Source: VRUE01 sp035605695
GTDB lineage: Bacteria > Actinomycetota > Thermoleophilia > Solirubrobacterales > 70-9
Assembly: GCA_035605695.1 (NCBI GenBank)
Contig: DATNGZ010000025.1
Span: 1-21,502, forward strand
Direction: 5' to 3'
DNA: 21,502 nucleotides
In this document: one piece after another, positions 13,678 through 20,018 of the stretch
Numbering within the stretch: the stretch's first letter is position 1
Layout of the letters: each line of letters begins with the position of its first letter
Position numbers and translations under genes: made by a program
The notes under the pieces: model-generated
The model's database searches: none
What the model was told of the DNA's origin: nothing
The model's input: only the letters and a program-made list of their open reading frames with translations

Positions 13678-14662
13678 GCTGGCCGAAGTACGCCGAGCCC
13701 GATAGGGCTCGGTCGAAGCCTGACCATGACTCGCCGGCGGGGAGCTGGCGCTCAAGGCGGTCGAAACTGCCGAGGCGGCCGCCGAGGTTGTCGATCATGT
13801 GGACGAGGACTGCCTCACGGGTGGCGGGGACAACCGGCGAGCCGTGTTCGAGCGAGCCGTGGTGGGCGAGAATGATGTGCAGGACGGCCTGGGCGAGGTC
13901 GGGTTCGAAGCCCGGGATCTCCTCAATCTGGCGGCGCACCTTGTAGTAGCCGAGCGGAATCTCGCCCTGCAGGCGACCGGCGTCGGTGAGGTTGATCGCT
14001 AGCGGGTCGTCGTTGTAGGCCTCGGTCTTGCCGATGTCGTGCAGGAGGGCACCGGTCACAGCTACGTCGCGGTCGATGCCGGGGAAGAAAGCGGCGGCGG
14101 CGCTGACCGCCTGGGCGACCGAGACCGTGTGCTCGAGCAGGCCGTGGCGGTAAGCCTGGTGGTAGACCTTCGCCGCCGGCGCGTCGCGAAAGCGCGCCCA
14201 GATCTCCGAGTCCTCCCCGAAGAAGCGGTCAAGCAAGTAGCGCAGCTGCGGGTGCTGAACCGTCGCCAGCAGCTCGCGCAGGTCGGTCTCGAGCCGCTCG
14301 AAGGAGACCTCCGACTCCGCGGCGAGGTCCTCGGCGCAGTACTCGTCCGCAGTGGCCTCGCGCAAGCCGGTCAGCTTGATCTTCGAGCCCCAACGCTCGC
14401 TGACCTCGAAGTGGCCGCCGACATGTACCGGCGTGCCCGGAACCGCAATCGCGTAGAGCGCCTCGGCGTCCTCCCAGCAGACCGCCTCGCAGCCGCCGCT
14501 GGCGTCGCCGAGGGTTAGCCGCAACCAGGGCTCGCCGTTGCGCTTGCGCCGCAGCTCGCGGCCGCGAACCGCGTAGACGCCGCCGACCCGCTGGCCGTCC
14601 TGCAGCTCTCCGAGCGGCACCCTGGCCGCGATGAGCGTCTCGGTGAGAGCTTGCTGCTCCAT
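13667..14662 (-). CDS. OB-fold plus HD-domain 3'-5' exoribonuclease (YhaM/CBF1-like)
   Basis: A 331-residue protein with the YhaM layout. An N-terminal OB/tRNA-anticodon-type nucleic acid-binding fold covers about 15-105 (RELRRKRNGEPWLRLTLGDASG is the beta1-3 region). An HD phosphohydrolase domain spans about 165-310: HGLLEHTVSV (173-182, metal His178), the eponymous His208-Asp209 in ALLHDIGKTEAY, LAHHGS (265-270) and the distal Asp291 in HMIDNLGG. All metal residues are present. Known relatives degrade single-stranded RNA or DNA from the 3' end with Mn2+. The start is ATG 14660-14662; a second one is not needed since the OB fold begins soon after. It converges on the small membrane protein gene, with a shared hairpin at their stops, and a strong stem-loop separates it from the crcB genes upstream. 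Confidence 0.85.
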   Translation of the reverse strand: MEQQALTETLIAARVPLGELQDGQRVGGVYAVRGRELRRKRNGEPWLRLTLGDASGGCEAVCWEDAEALYAIAVPGTPVHVGGHFEVSERWGSKIKLTGLREATADEYCAEDLAAESEVSFERLETDLRELLATVQHPQLRYLLDRFFGEDSEIWARFRDAPAAKVYHQAYRHGLLEHTVSVAQAVSAAAAFFPGIDRDVAVTGALLHDIGKTEAYNDDPLAINLTDAGRLQGEIPLGYYKVRRQIEEIPGFEPDLAQAVLHIILAHHGSLEHGSPVVPATREAVLVHMIDNLGGRLGSFDRLERQLPAGESWSGFDRALSGSAYFGQRAA

Positions 14663-14698
14663 CCTGAATCCAAAGTAGTGGGACCAGCGGACGAGTCA

Positions 14699-14745
14699 GT
14701 GAGTTCGTGTTTCGTCCCGGTATGCGAGACAAAACACGAACTCAC
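14699..14745 (-). terminator. Strong stem-loop after the crcB pair
   Basis: Arms GTGAGTTCGTGTTT (14699-14712) and its exact complement (14732-14745) form a 14-bp perfect stem. In minus-strand RNA a U-G pair and three more base pairs continue it to 18 bp with an 11-base loop; on the plus strand the same position is a mismatch. It lies 12 bases beyond the stop of the second crcB gene, where a leftward terminator is expected, though no U-tract follows. Confidence 0.7.
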
Positions 14746-14756
14746 CGGAGACGCGC

Positions 14757-15122
14757 CTAGAGCGCGGAGCCCAGCCAGTGACCGACCGCGATCGCGGCGA
14801 AGCCGACGATGAGGGAAAGGCCGAGGTTGAGCCAGACGAGGTGCGTGTGGCCGGCGTCGGCGAGCCGGTGTGAGTCCAGCATCCAGGTGGAGAAGGTGGT
14901 GAACGAGCCGATCCCGCCGCCGGCGACGATCACCAGCGCCTCGCCTTCGAGGGCGGCGCCGGCGACGAGGCCGAGCGCCAGCGTGCCGGCGAGGTTGATC
15001 GCCAGCACGCCGAGTGGAAACGGGTGATCGGTTCGCGCGGCGAAGGCCGAGTCGATCAGGAAGCGGGCCGCGGCGGCCACGCCGCCGAGCAGGCCGACGG
15101 CGACCCAGCCGACGGCGCTCAC
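14757..15122 (-). CDS. crcB: Fluoride ion channel CrcB/Fluc, subunit 2
   Basis: A 121-residue four-helix membrane protein of the Fluc family. Signatures are GGVAAAARF (13-21), FPLGVLAINLAGTLALG (35-51) with the pore Asn43, and GGGIGSFTTFSTW (68-80) with the Phe-box and the TTFST helix break that binds the central sodium. Fluc proteins work as dual-topology dimers, and organisms with two crcB genes form heterodimers of oppositely inserted subunits. The start is a GTG that overlaps the stop of the first crcB gene by four bases (GTGA), so the two are translationally coupled and very likely partners. Function: passive export of cytoplasmic fluoride. Confidence 0.92.
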   Translation of the reverse strand: MSAVGWVAVGLLGGVAAAARFLIDSAFAARTDHPFPLGVLAINLAGTLALGLVAGAALEGEALVIVAGGGIGSFTTFSTWMLDSHRLADAGHTHLVWLNLGLSLIVGFAAIAVGHWLGSAL

Positions 15123-15520
15123 CGGGCCACCCGCGGGCGGTGCTCGAGCGCGATCCCGGCGCGGACGCAGAAGAAGCCCGCGAGCAGGGTCGCGCCGAGG
15201 TAGGCAGCGGCAATCGCGACGTGGCCGCCGTCGATCATTTCGAACAGCTCGAGCTGGACCGTGGAGAAGGTGGTCAGGGTGCCGCAGATCCCGGTAGTGA
15301 GGAACGGATGCGCGAGGCCGTCCTCGGGGTGGTCGCGCAGCCGGGCGAAGAAATAGCCGAGCAGCAGGGCGCCGGCCATGTTCGCGGCGAAGGTCCCCCA
15401 GGGCCAGCCGCCCGGGCCGTGCGGCGTCGCTTGGGCCAGACCGACCCGGGCCAGCGCCCCGAGCACTCCCCCAAGATAGATAGCCACCAAGCGGCGGCAG
15501 TCGAATTGCCTGGCCTGCAT
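15119..15520 (-). CDS. crcB: Fluoride ion channel CrcB/Fluc, subunit 1
   Basis: A 133-residue Fluc subunit with GGVLGALARVGL (18-29, conserved Arg25), WPWGTFAANMAGALLLGY (39-56, pore Asn47) and GICGTLTTFSTVQLE (77-91). The ATG at 15518-15520 follows a strong AGGAGG Shine-Dalgarno at 15528-15533 with 7-base spacing. This subunit has more basic residues at both ends (RQFDCRR; EHRPRVAR) than its partner, which may set opposite membrane orientation in a heterodimer; that is inference. The gene is first in the pair and is preceded by a fluoride riboswitch, which both confirms the function and explains its regulation. Confidence 0.93.
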   Translation of the reverse strand: MQARQFDCRRLVAIYLGGVLGALARVGLAQATPHGPGGWPWGTFAANMAGALLLGYFFARLRDHPEDGLAHPFLTTGICGTLTTFSTVQLELFEMIDGGHVAIAAAYLGATLLAGFFCVRAGIALEHRPRVAR

Positions 15521-15524
15521 CGCG

Positions 15525-15563
15525 GGTCCTCCTATCAGCGTCGATGGGACGTTGGTAGGGACC
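15525..15563 (-). promoter_or_regulatory. Predicted SD-sequestering expression platform for crcB
   Basis: The Shine-Dalgarno AGGAGG (15528-15533) is part of GGACC (15525-15529). GGTCC at 15559-15563 is its perfect complement and overlaps the 3' strand of the riboswitch pseudoknot (15558-15562). Adjacent CTA/TAG can add three pairs, and CGTC/GACG forms an inner stem. Fluoride binding, by holding GTCCC in the pseudoknot, would release the ribosome site. The pairing is seen; the switching is inferred. Confidence 0.55.
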
Positions 15564-15610
15564 GTCAGCGGACCAAATCCGCGCTTATGAAGGAGCGAGC
15601 CCCATCGCTC
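15554..15610 (-). promoter_or_regulatory. Fluoride riboswitch (crcB RNA motif)
   Basis: Read leftward from 15610, the RNA shows the fluoride aptamer plan. P1 is GAGCG (15606-15610) with CGCTC (15593-15597), enclosing the loop ATGGGGCT, which keeps the hallmark ATGG after the first strand. GGGGC in that loop (15599-15603) pairs with GTCCC (15558-15562), one G-U, as the pseudoknot. P3 is GCGGA (15578-15582) with TCCGC (15568-15572). The 3' signature GCTGACGGTCCCTACC matches the known GCTGATG...CCTAC ending in the same register. It lies 33 bases before the start of crcB, the usual target of this riboswitch class. I identified it by eye from known examples, not by a covariance search. Confidence 0.82.
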
Positions 15611-15619
15611 AAGTTTCGA

Positions 15620-15625
15620 ATTTTA
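15620..15625 (-). promoter_or_regulatory. Likely -10 element of the crcB promoter
   Basis: TAAAAT on the minus strand, one base from the TATAAT consensus. About 7 bases downstream lies position 15612-15613, so transcription would begin 2-3 bases before P1 of the riboswitch, as expected. No recognisable -35 is present 17 bases upstream (about 15643-15648), where the ArsR-type palindrome begins. Confidence 0.55.
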
Positions 15626-15647
15626 GAGAGCTGAGCCGAAAAGCCTC

Positions 15648-15669
15648 TTCATTGAAAATTTTCAATGAA
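15648..15669. promoter_or_regulatory. Perfect 22-bp palindrome, probable ArsR operator
   Basis: The core CATTGAAAATTTTCAATG (15650-15667) is a perfect palindrome extended by TT and AA on either side. It is much more AT-rich than its surroundings. The TTGAA...TTCAA form is typical of ArsR/SmtB-family operators, and it lies 18 bases before the arsR start codon. It covers the probable arsR -35 and touches the -35 region of the divergent crcB promoter. Confidence 0.75.
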
Positions 15670-15681
15670 TGCTGATAGGGT
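15652..15681 (+). promoter_or_regulatory. Probable arsR promoter, leaderless
   Basis: TTGAAA (15652-15657) as -35 and TAGGGT (15676-15681, TAnnnT type) as -10 are separated by 18 bases. Six bases follow before the arsR GTG at 15688, so the transcript probably starts at or next to the start codon. The -35 lies inside the 22-bp palindrome, giving a direct means of repression. Confidence 0.5.
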
Positions 15682-15687
15682 CCAGCT

Positions 15688-16071
15688 GTGGCCGACCTCC
15701 CCGTGATCGAGTGCTGCACACCGCTGGCCGGGTCTTCGCTATCCGACGAGCGGGCGGTCGAGCTGGAGGCGGTCATGAAAGCGCTCGCCGACCGCCACCG
15801 GCTGCGGATCGTCAACCTGCTGCTGCGCGCCGGTGGCGAACCGGTCTGCGTCTGCGAGGTGAAGCCGTTGCTCGGCCTCTCACAGGGCACGGTTAGCTAC
15901 CACCTGAAGCAGCTGCTGGAGGCCGGCGTGATCACGCGCAAGAGGCGCGGCACCTACAGCTACTTCAGCCTCGTGCCGGGAGCGCTCGACTCGGTCCGCG
16001 AGGTCTTCTCCACCCCGCAGCGAGTCGCGATCCCGGCGCAACCCGGCGCCAAGCGCGTCGCCTGCTGCTGA
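15688..16071 (+). CDS. arsR: ArsR/SmtB-family arsenite-responsive repressor
   Basis: A 127-residue winged-helix repressor. The core MKALADRHRLRIVNLLL (30-46) leads into the recognition region LSQGTVSYHLKQLLEAGVITRKRRGTYSYFSL (64-95), the ArsR signature and beta-wing. Candidate As(III) thiolates are Cys9-Cys10 near the N-terminus and Cys54/Cys56 in EPVCVCEV at the start of the DNA-binding region. That pairing resembles the Corynebacterium glutamicum-type ArsR site more than the E. coli CxCxxC site, and a further Cys126-Cys127 ends the protein. The start is a GTG at 15688. It is first of a three-gene operon whose next members fix the function as arsenic. It likely represses itself through the palindrome at 15648-15669. 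Confidence 0.9.
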   Translation: MADLPVIECCTPLAGSSLSDERAVELEAVMKALADRHRLRIVNLLLRAGGEPVCVCEVKPLLGLSQGTVSYHLKQLLEAGVITRKRRGTYSYFSLVPGALDSVREVFSTPQRVAIPAQPGAKRVACC

Positions 16072-16073
16072 GC

Positions 16074-16766
16074 ATGGACGGGCGTCCCGACCTTCGCCGC
16101 CGCGCCGCCGCCGAGGCCTTCGGCGCCTTCGCCCTCGTCTTCGCCGGCTGCGGCGCGATCGTCACCGACACCGTGCACGCGGGCGTGCTCGGCGCGGTCG
16201 GCGTCTCGCTCGTCTTCGGCCTGGTGATCATGGCGATGGTCTACGCCACCGGCCACCTCTCCGGCGCCCACCTCAACCCGGCGGTGACGCTCGCCTTCGC
16301 CCTCACCCGCCACCTCCCCAGGCGCGAGGCTCTCGCCTATATCGTCGCCCAGATCACCGGCGCGCTCGCCGCGGCGGCGCTGCTGCTGGCGGTCTGGCCG
16401 AGCCAGCCGGCCGCGCTCGGGACGACCCTGCCCAGCGTCGGCACCGGCAGCGCCCTCGTCTATGAGGCGGTGCTGACCGCCTTCTTGATGTTCGTGATCA
16501 TGGCCGTGGCCACCGACACCCGCGCAGTCGGGGCCGGCGCGGCAATCGCGATCGGCGGCACGGTCGGCCTCGACGCCCTCTTTGGCGGCGCGATCACCGG
16601 CGCCTCGATGAACCCGGCCCGCTCGATCGGTCCCGCCCTCGTCTCCGGCGAACTGCACGATCTCTGGATCTACATCGCCGCCCCGATCGCCGGCGCGGCC
16701 CTCGGCGCCCTCGCCTACCAGCTGGTCAGAGGCGCCGCCGGTGCGCCGGCGGCCGAGGAGGCCTGA
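16074..16766 (+). CDS. Aquaporin/aquaglyceroporin in an ars operon (AqpS-like)
   Basis: A 230-residue major intrinsic protein with six transmembrane helices in two inverted halves. NPA box one is in GAHLNPAVT (64-72) and box two in GASMNPARS (176-184), with the selectivity-filter Arg183 just after. AEAFGAFALVFAGCG (13-27) is the usual helix 1. In Sinorhizobium meliloti AqpS replaces an arsenite pump: ArsC reduces arsenate and arsenite leaves down its gradient through the channel. The identical order here (arsR, aqp, arsC), a 2-base gap from arsR and a TGATG overlap with arsC suggest the same role. The alternative, a generic water or glycerol channel, is less likely given coupling. No arsB or acr3 is present in the window. 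Confidence 0.88.
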   Translation: MDGRPDLRRRAAAEAFGAFALVFAGCGAIVTDTVHAGVLGAVGVSLVFGLVIMAMVYATGHLSGAHLNPAVTLAFALTRHLPRREALAYIVAQITGALAAAALLLAVWPSQPAALGTTLPSVGTGSALVYEAVLTAFLMFVIMAVATDTRAVGAGAAIAIGGTVGLDALFGGAITGASMNPARSIGPALVSGELHDLWIYIAAPIAGAALGALAYQLVRGAAGAPAAEEA

Positions 16767-17158
16767 TGGCGCGCGTCCTCTTCGTCTGCCTCCACAACGC
16801 CGGCCGCTCGCAGATCAGCGAGGCGCTCTTCGCGCGCGCCGCGGCGGGGCGGCACGAAGGGCGCTCAGCCGGGACCGAACCGGGCGAGCGCGTCCACCCC
16901 GAGGTGGTCGAGGCGATGCGCGAGCTCGGCATTGATCTGGCCGCCCGCATCCCCCACAAGCTCTCCCGGGCAGACGCCGAGTGGGCCGACGTAGTGGTGA
17001 CGATGGGCTGCGGTGACGAGTGCCCGTACATCCCCGGCAAGCGCTACCTCGACTGGGATCTGGCGGACCCGAAGGGCCGCCCGATCGAGGAAGTCCGCGC
17101 CACCCGCGACGAGATCGAGCGCCGCGTGGTCGAGCTGCTCGGCGAGCTGGACGACTGA
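16766..17158 (+). CDS. arsC: Arsenate reductase, low-molecular-weight phosphatase type
   Basis: A 130-residue LMW-PTPase-fold ArsC. The P-loop is VCLHNAGRS (7-15) with nucleophile Cys8 and Arg14 in C-x5-R. The redox region MGCGDECPYIPGKRYLDWDLADP (80-102) supplies Cys82 and Cys86, and Asp101-Pro102 is the acid loop. The GCGDxCP form is typical of actinobacterial enzymes, for which thioredoxin or mycothiol/mycoredoxin recycling are both known; which is used here is unclear. It reduces As(V) to As(III) in the cytoplasm for exit through the upstream channel. ATG 16766 overlaps the aquaporin stop (TGATG). Its own stop codon forms one arm of a hairpin shared with the convergent NTPase gene. Confidence 0.92.
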   Translation: MARVLFVCLHNAGRSQISEALFARAAAGRHEGRSAGTEPGERVHPEVVEAMRELGIDLAARIPHKLSRADAEWADVVVTMGCGDECPYIPGKRYLDWDLADPKGRPIEEVRATRDEIERRVVELLGELDD

Positions 17159-17168
17159 GCGCCGCTCA
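17156..17168. terminator. Bidirectional stop-codon hairpin (arsC / NTPase-TPR)
   Basis: TGAGCG (17156-17161) and CGCTCA (17163-17168) are perfectly complementary around one base. The left arm starts with the arsC TGA and the right arm ends with the complement of the convergent gene's TGA. Small but GC-rich; the effective loop would need to open one or two pairs. Confidence 0.4.
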
Positions 17169-19058
17169 AGGGGCGATGCGAGACGCGATCTGCTGCCGCA
17201 GCTCGGACAGCTCCGCGACCAGGCCGACGTGGTCGAGCCGCTCTGCGATCAGGTCCCATTCGTCCGGCTCACAGCTCTCCAGGTAGAGGCTGTCTGCTTC
17301 CTCGGGGTGCCCCTGCTGCTCTGCGATTAGGGCGCGCAGGACTCCGGCACGACGTCTGAAGCCGATATCGCGATCCTCGCTTCCCTCTCGCACCAGGGCA
17401 TAGAGGCGATCCGCCTCTTCGAGGTCATCGCGGTGGTGGACGTTGCCCAGCATCAGCGCCGCGGCCGGGTTGTCTTCAACATGCGGTCGCAGCAGTTCCT
17501 CCGCCAAATCGATCTCATCCAGCTCCGCGAGCGTCTGGAGAAGGTTGAAGGCGGCGGTTCGACTACCTCGCGCGACCGCCAGGACCAACACCGGCTTGGC
17601 CTTGGTGAAGGACCCGTGCTGCATCAACATGTAGCCGTAGTTGTTGGCCGCGACCATGCTCCCGTTGTCGATCGCCTGCTGGAAATAGGGCTCGGCCAGA
17701 TCGTCCTGCTTGAGCCGACGCATGAGCATCGCCAGGCGGGTGGCCGCGACTCGCTTCTCCCTGGTGTCGGGCTCGCTTTTCTCCAGGGCACGTTCGAAAG
17801 CGGACTGTGCCGGGGAGAGGCCGATGCCCTCCCGCTCGTGCAGCTCAAGAGCGCGCGCGCCGATTGCCACGGCCTCGCCGGCACCGGCCTCCGCGATCGC
17901 GAGGTTCCAGGCTGCCTGCTTCACCTTTTCCGGGGACGACTTCGTGAGCCACTCAACGATGTGGTCCGGCACCGAGTAAGCCGGCGCCGGCGAGCCGTGC
18001 GAGTGAAGCAGGCGCGCGCCGGCGCCATCGGCGGCGTTCGCCCACGCGATGCTGGCCTCCAGGACACCCTCGGCCACCGCGCCGCGGAGATAGTGGACGT
18101 GTAGCTCTTGAAGCACGTCCTTCGGGATTGGGTTGGGCATCCCCGTGCGCTGCCAGTCTGCCGTGGCGCGGACGGTTGTGGTCTCCTCGTCGCGGCCGGC
18201 GAGATAGCGATCGCGGAGCGCCGACGCCGCTACGAAGTGCGCGCCGATCGACGCCCCGAACTGCTCATCCGGGTAGAGCTCCGCCGCGCGCCCCTGCTCG
18301 GCGACGCTGGCCCGTTCCACCCGAACCTCCGTAGCGGATTTGAGCACCTCGGCGGCCTCGTATGTGGTCCCAGCGTCGCCGTCGGCTTTGACAGTCAGGC
18401 TCCAGGCCGTGTCTTCGATCGTGCCGACGATCTTCAGATCGCCGCGAGCAAGGAGCTCGTCACGGACAGCCGTGTCGAAAGTCCCCGCCCGTACGTAGCC
18501 GTCGATCTTGTCTAGCCAAAGGATCGCAGGGCCGCGCGGGAGCAGGTCGACGTTCTCGGCGATGTCGGCGACCGCCGCCTTCTTGCGCGCGGCAAAGAGC
18601 AGCGGGTCGTCGCAGCGCAGGATCGCCTCGAAGGCAGAGCGCGACTTGCCCGCCTTCGAAGCGCCGCGCACGACCACGAAGTGGTCGCTGCCCAGCGCCC
18701 GGTCGAGCTCATCGTCAGCGTCGCGCGGTATGTAAGGCTGGCGATCGCCGTTCTCGTCTGCCTTTTTGGTGACGATGCTCGAGCGGTCGATCCCGAGGTC
18801 GTGGCGATCGCAATTACTGGCCCTCTTCGGCGGGTGATGAACGAGTGCCTCCTTCAGTCGGGCTCGTCGCCCCCACCTCTCGCGACGGACTTTGTCGACG
18901 ATCGTGGCCCCGGTGCCGACCACCCCGGCCCCAACCAGCGCAAAAGCAGCCACGGGGGGCAGCAGAGCCGTCAGTGCTGCGGCCGCGCCCCCGACGGCGA
19001 CGAGCATCGGTCCGGCCGCGGCCGGACCGTACTCCTTCAGTGCCCGCAGCCTCTTCAT
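17166..19058 (-). CDS. Membrane-anchored P-loop NTPase with C-terminal TPR-like repeats, uncharacterised
   Basis: A 630-residue protein of no family I can name. Two hydrophobic helices at about 13-33 and 34-55 anchor it, followed by a basic stretch. The NTPase core opens with YIPRDADDELDRAL (109-122) and has Walker A GASKAGKS (132-139), followed by RSAFEAI. Walker B is AILWLDKID (178-186). Residues 190-370 look like a STAND-style helical/winged region. From about 377 to 620 come short helical repeats of TPR/Sel1 type (AATRLAMLMRRLKQDDLAEPYFQQAI; ANNYGYMLMQHGSFTKAKPVL; ALMLGNVHHRDDLEEADRLY). STAND-like NTPases with such sensor repeats act as signalling switches or anti-phage sensors. That role is speculation here. 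I chose ATG 19056-19058; a TTG four codons earlier is possible. Confidence 0.75.
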   Translation of the reverse strand: MKRLRALKEYGPAAAGPMLVAVGGAAAALTALLPPVAAFALVGAGVVGTGATIVDKVRRERWGRRARLKEALVHHPPKRASNCDRHDLGIDRSSIVTKKADENGDRQPYIPRDADDELDRALGSDHFVVVRGASKAGKSRSAFEAILRCDDPLLFAARKKAAVADIAENVDLLPRGPAILWLDKIDGYVRAGTFDTAVRDELLARGDLKIVGTIEDTAWSLTVKADGDAGTTYEAAEVLKSATEVRVERASVAEQGRAAELYPDEQFGASIGAHFVAASALRDRYLAGRDEETTTVRATADWQRTGMPNPIPKDVLQELHVHYLRGAVAEGVLEASIAWANAADGAGARLLHSHGSPAPAYSVPDHIVEWLTKSSPEKVKQAAWNLAIAEAGAGEAVAIGARALELHEREGIGLSPAQSAFERALEKSEPDTREKRVAATRLAMLMRRLKQDDLAEPYFQQAIDNGSMVAANNYGYMLMQHGSFTKAKPVLVLAVARGSRTAAFNLLQTLAELDEIDLAEELLRPHVEDNPAAALMLGNVHHRDDLEEADRLYALVREGSEDRDIGFRRRAGVLRALIAEQQGHPEEADSLYLESCEPDEWDLIAERLDHVGLVAELSELRQQIASRIAP

Positions 19059-19148
19059 CGGCGCTGCCAAACTAACACACCACTAAATAATTTCTGGCGC
19101 ATTGAGTCGCATTCCGTCAACACCTTGGATATGGCAGAGTCCGCCCGG

Positions 19149-20018
19149 ATGAGGCTGTGTCGCTTCGCAGCAGAATCGGGTGCACCCGCGCTCGGGGTCG
19201 TCGAGGACGCAGAGGTCGCCGACCTCTCGGCCTCGGGCCTCCCTGCCGAGCCCGCAGCTGCCCTCGGTGGGGCCGGGTGGTCGGAGATCGAGCGGGCCGC
19301 TGCGAGTGCCGCCCGTCTGCCGCTCGCCGAGGTGCGCCTGCTCGCCCCCACCGCGCCGCGCAAGTACCTCGGAATCGCGCTCAACTACGCCGAGCACATC
19401 GCCGAGATGGGGATGGCGGCGCCCGAGGTGCCGGTCTTCTTCAACAAGCAGGTGACCTGCGTCGTCGGTCCGGGGGCCGATGTCCACATGCCAAAAGTCT
19501 CCACTCTGCTCGACTACGAGGCCGAGCTGGCGATCGTGATCGGCAAGCGCTGCCGCCACGTGCCGGTCGAACGCGCCCACGAGGTGATCGCCGGCTACAC
19601 CTGCGCCAACGACCTCAGCGTGCGCGACTGGCAGGGCCGGGCGCAGACGATGACGATTGGCAAGTCCTTCGATACCCACGGCCCGCTCGGTCCCTGGCTG
19701 GTCACCCCCGATGAGGTCGGCAACCCGCAGGACCTGCGGATCCGCTGTTTCGTCGACGACGAGATGCGCCAGGACGCCAGCACCGCCGAGATGGTCTTCA
19801 ACTGCTTCCAGCAGGTCTCCCACCTCTCCGAAGCCTTCACCCTCGAGCCCGGCGACGTGATCGCCACCGGCACGCCGTCCGGCGTTGGCATCGGCCGTAA
19901 GCCGATCCGCGAGAACGTTCTCCAGGTCGGCCAGACCGTGCGGGTCGAGATCGAGCGGATCGGCGAGCTGGTCAACACGGTGGTCGCCGAGCCCAACGGC
20001 TACCTCGCCGGCGAGTAG
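19149..20018 (+). CDS. Fumarylacetoacetate hydrolase (FAH) family enzyme
   Basis: A 289-residue protein whose C-terminal FAH fold (about 72-282) is well conserved: KYLGIALNYAEH (72-83), VPVFFNK (94-100), LDYEAELAIVIGK (121-133) with metal ligands Glu124 and Glu126, CANDLSVRDWQ (152-162) with Asp155, and IATGTPSGVG (238-247). Family members are Mg2+-dependent lyases, isomerases or decarboxylases (acylpyruvate hydrolase, HHDD isomerase, oxaloacetate decarboxylase), so the substrate is open. I use ATG 19149 because MRLCRF is the usual family start; ATG 19131 (six residues longer) is possible. The ~90 bases before it, up to the divergent NTPase start, are AT-rich (TAAATAAT at 19084-19091) and must hold both promoters. 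It converges on the SDR gene with two bases between stops. Confidence 0.88.
   Translation: MRLCRFAAESGAPALGVVEDAEVADLSASGLPAEPAAALGGAGWSEIERAAASAARLPLAEVRLLAPTAPRKYLGIALNYAEHIAEMGMAAPEVPVFFNKQVTCVVGPGADVHMPKVSTLLDYEAELAIVIGKRCRHVPVERAHEVIAGYTCANDLSVRDWQGRAQTMTIGKSFDTHGPLGPWLVTPDEVGNPQDLRIRCFVDDEMRQDASTAEMVFNCFQQVSHLSEAFTLEPGDVIATGTPSGVGIGRKPIRENVLQVGQTVRVEIERIGELVNTVVAEPNGYLAGE

Noticed and set aside
15534..15550. First thought that GACGCTGAT just before the crcB Shine-Dalgarno was the 3' end of the fluoride aptamer
   Set aside because: That register leaves a 4-base insertion before any pseudoknot partner and no ATGG loop. The upstream register (15554-15610) satisfies P1, P3, pseudoknot and signature together.
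18681..19148. Upstream extension of the FAH gene frame by over 150 codons
   Set aside because: This part is antisense to the NTPase N-terminus and crosses an AT-rich promoter-like gap. The family start is at 19149 (or 19131).
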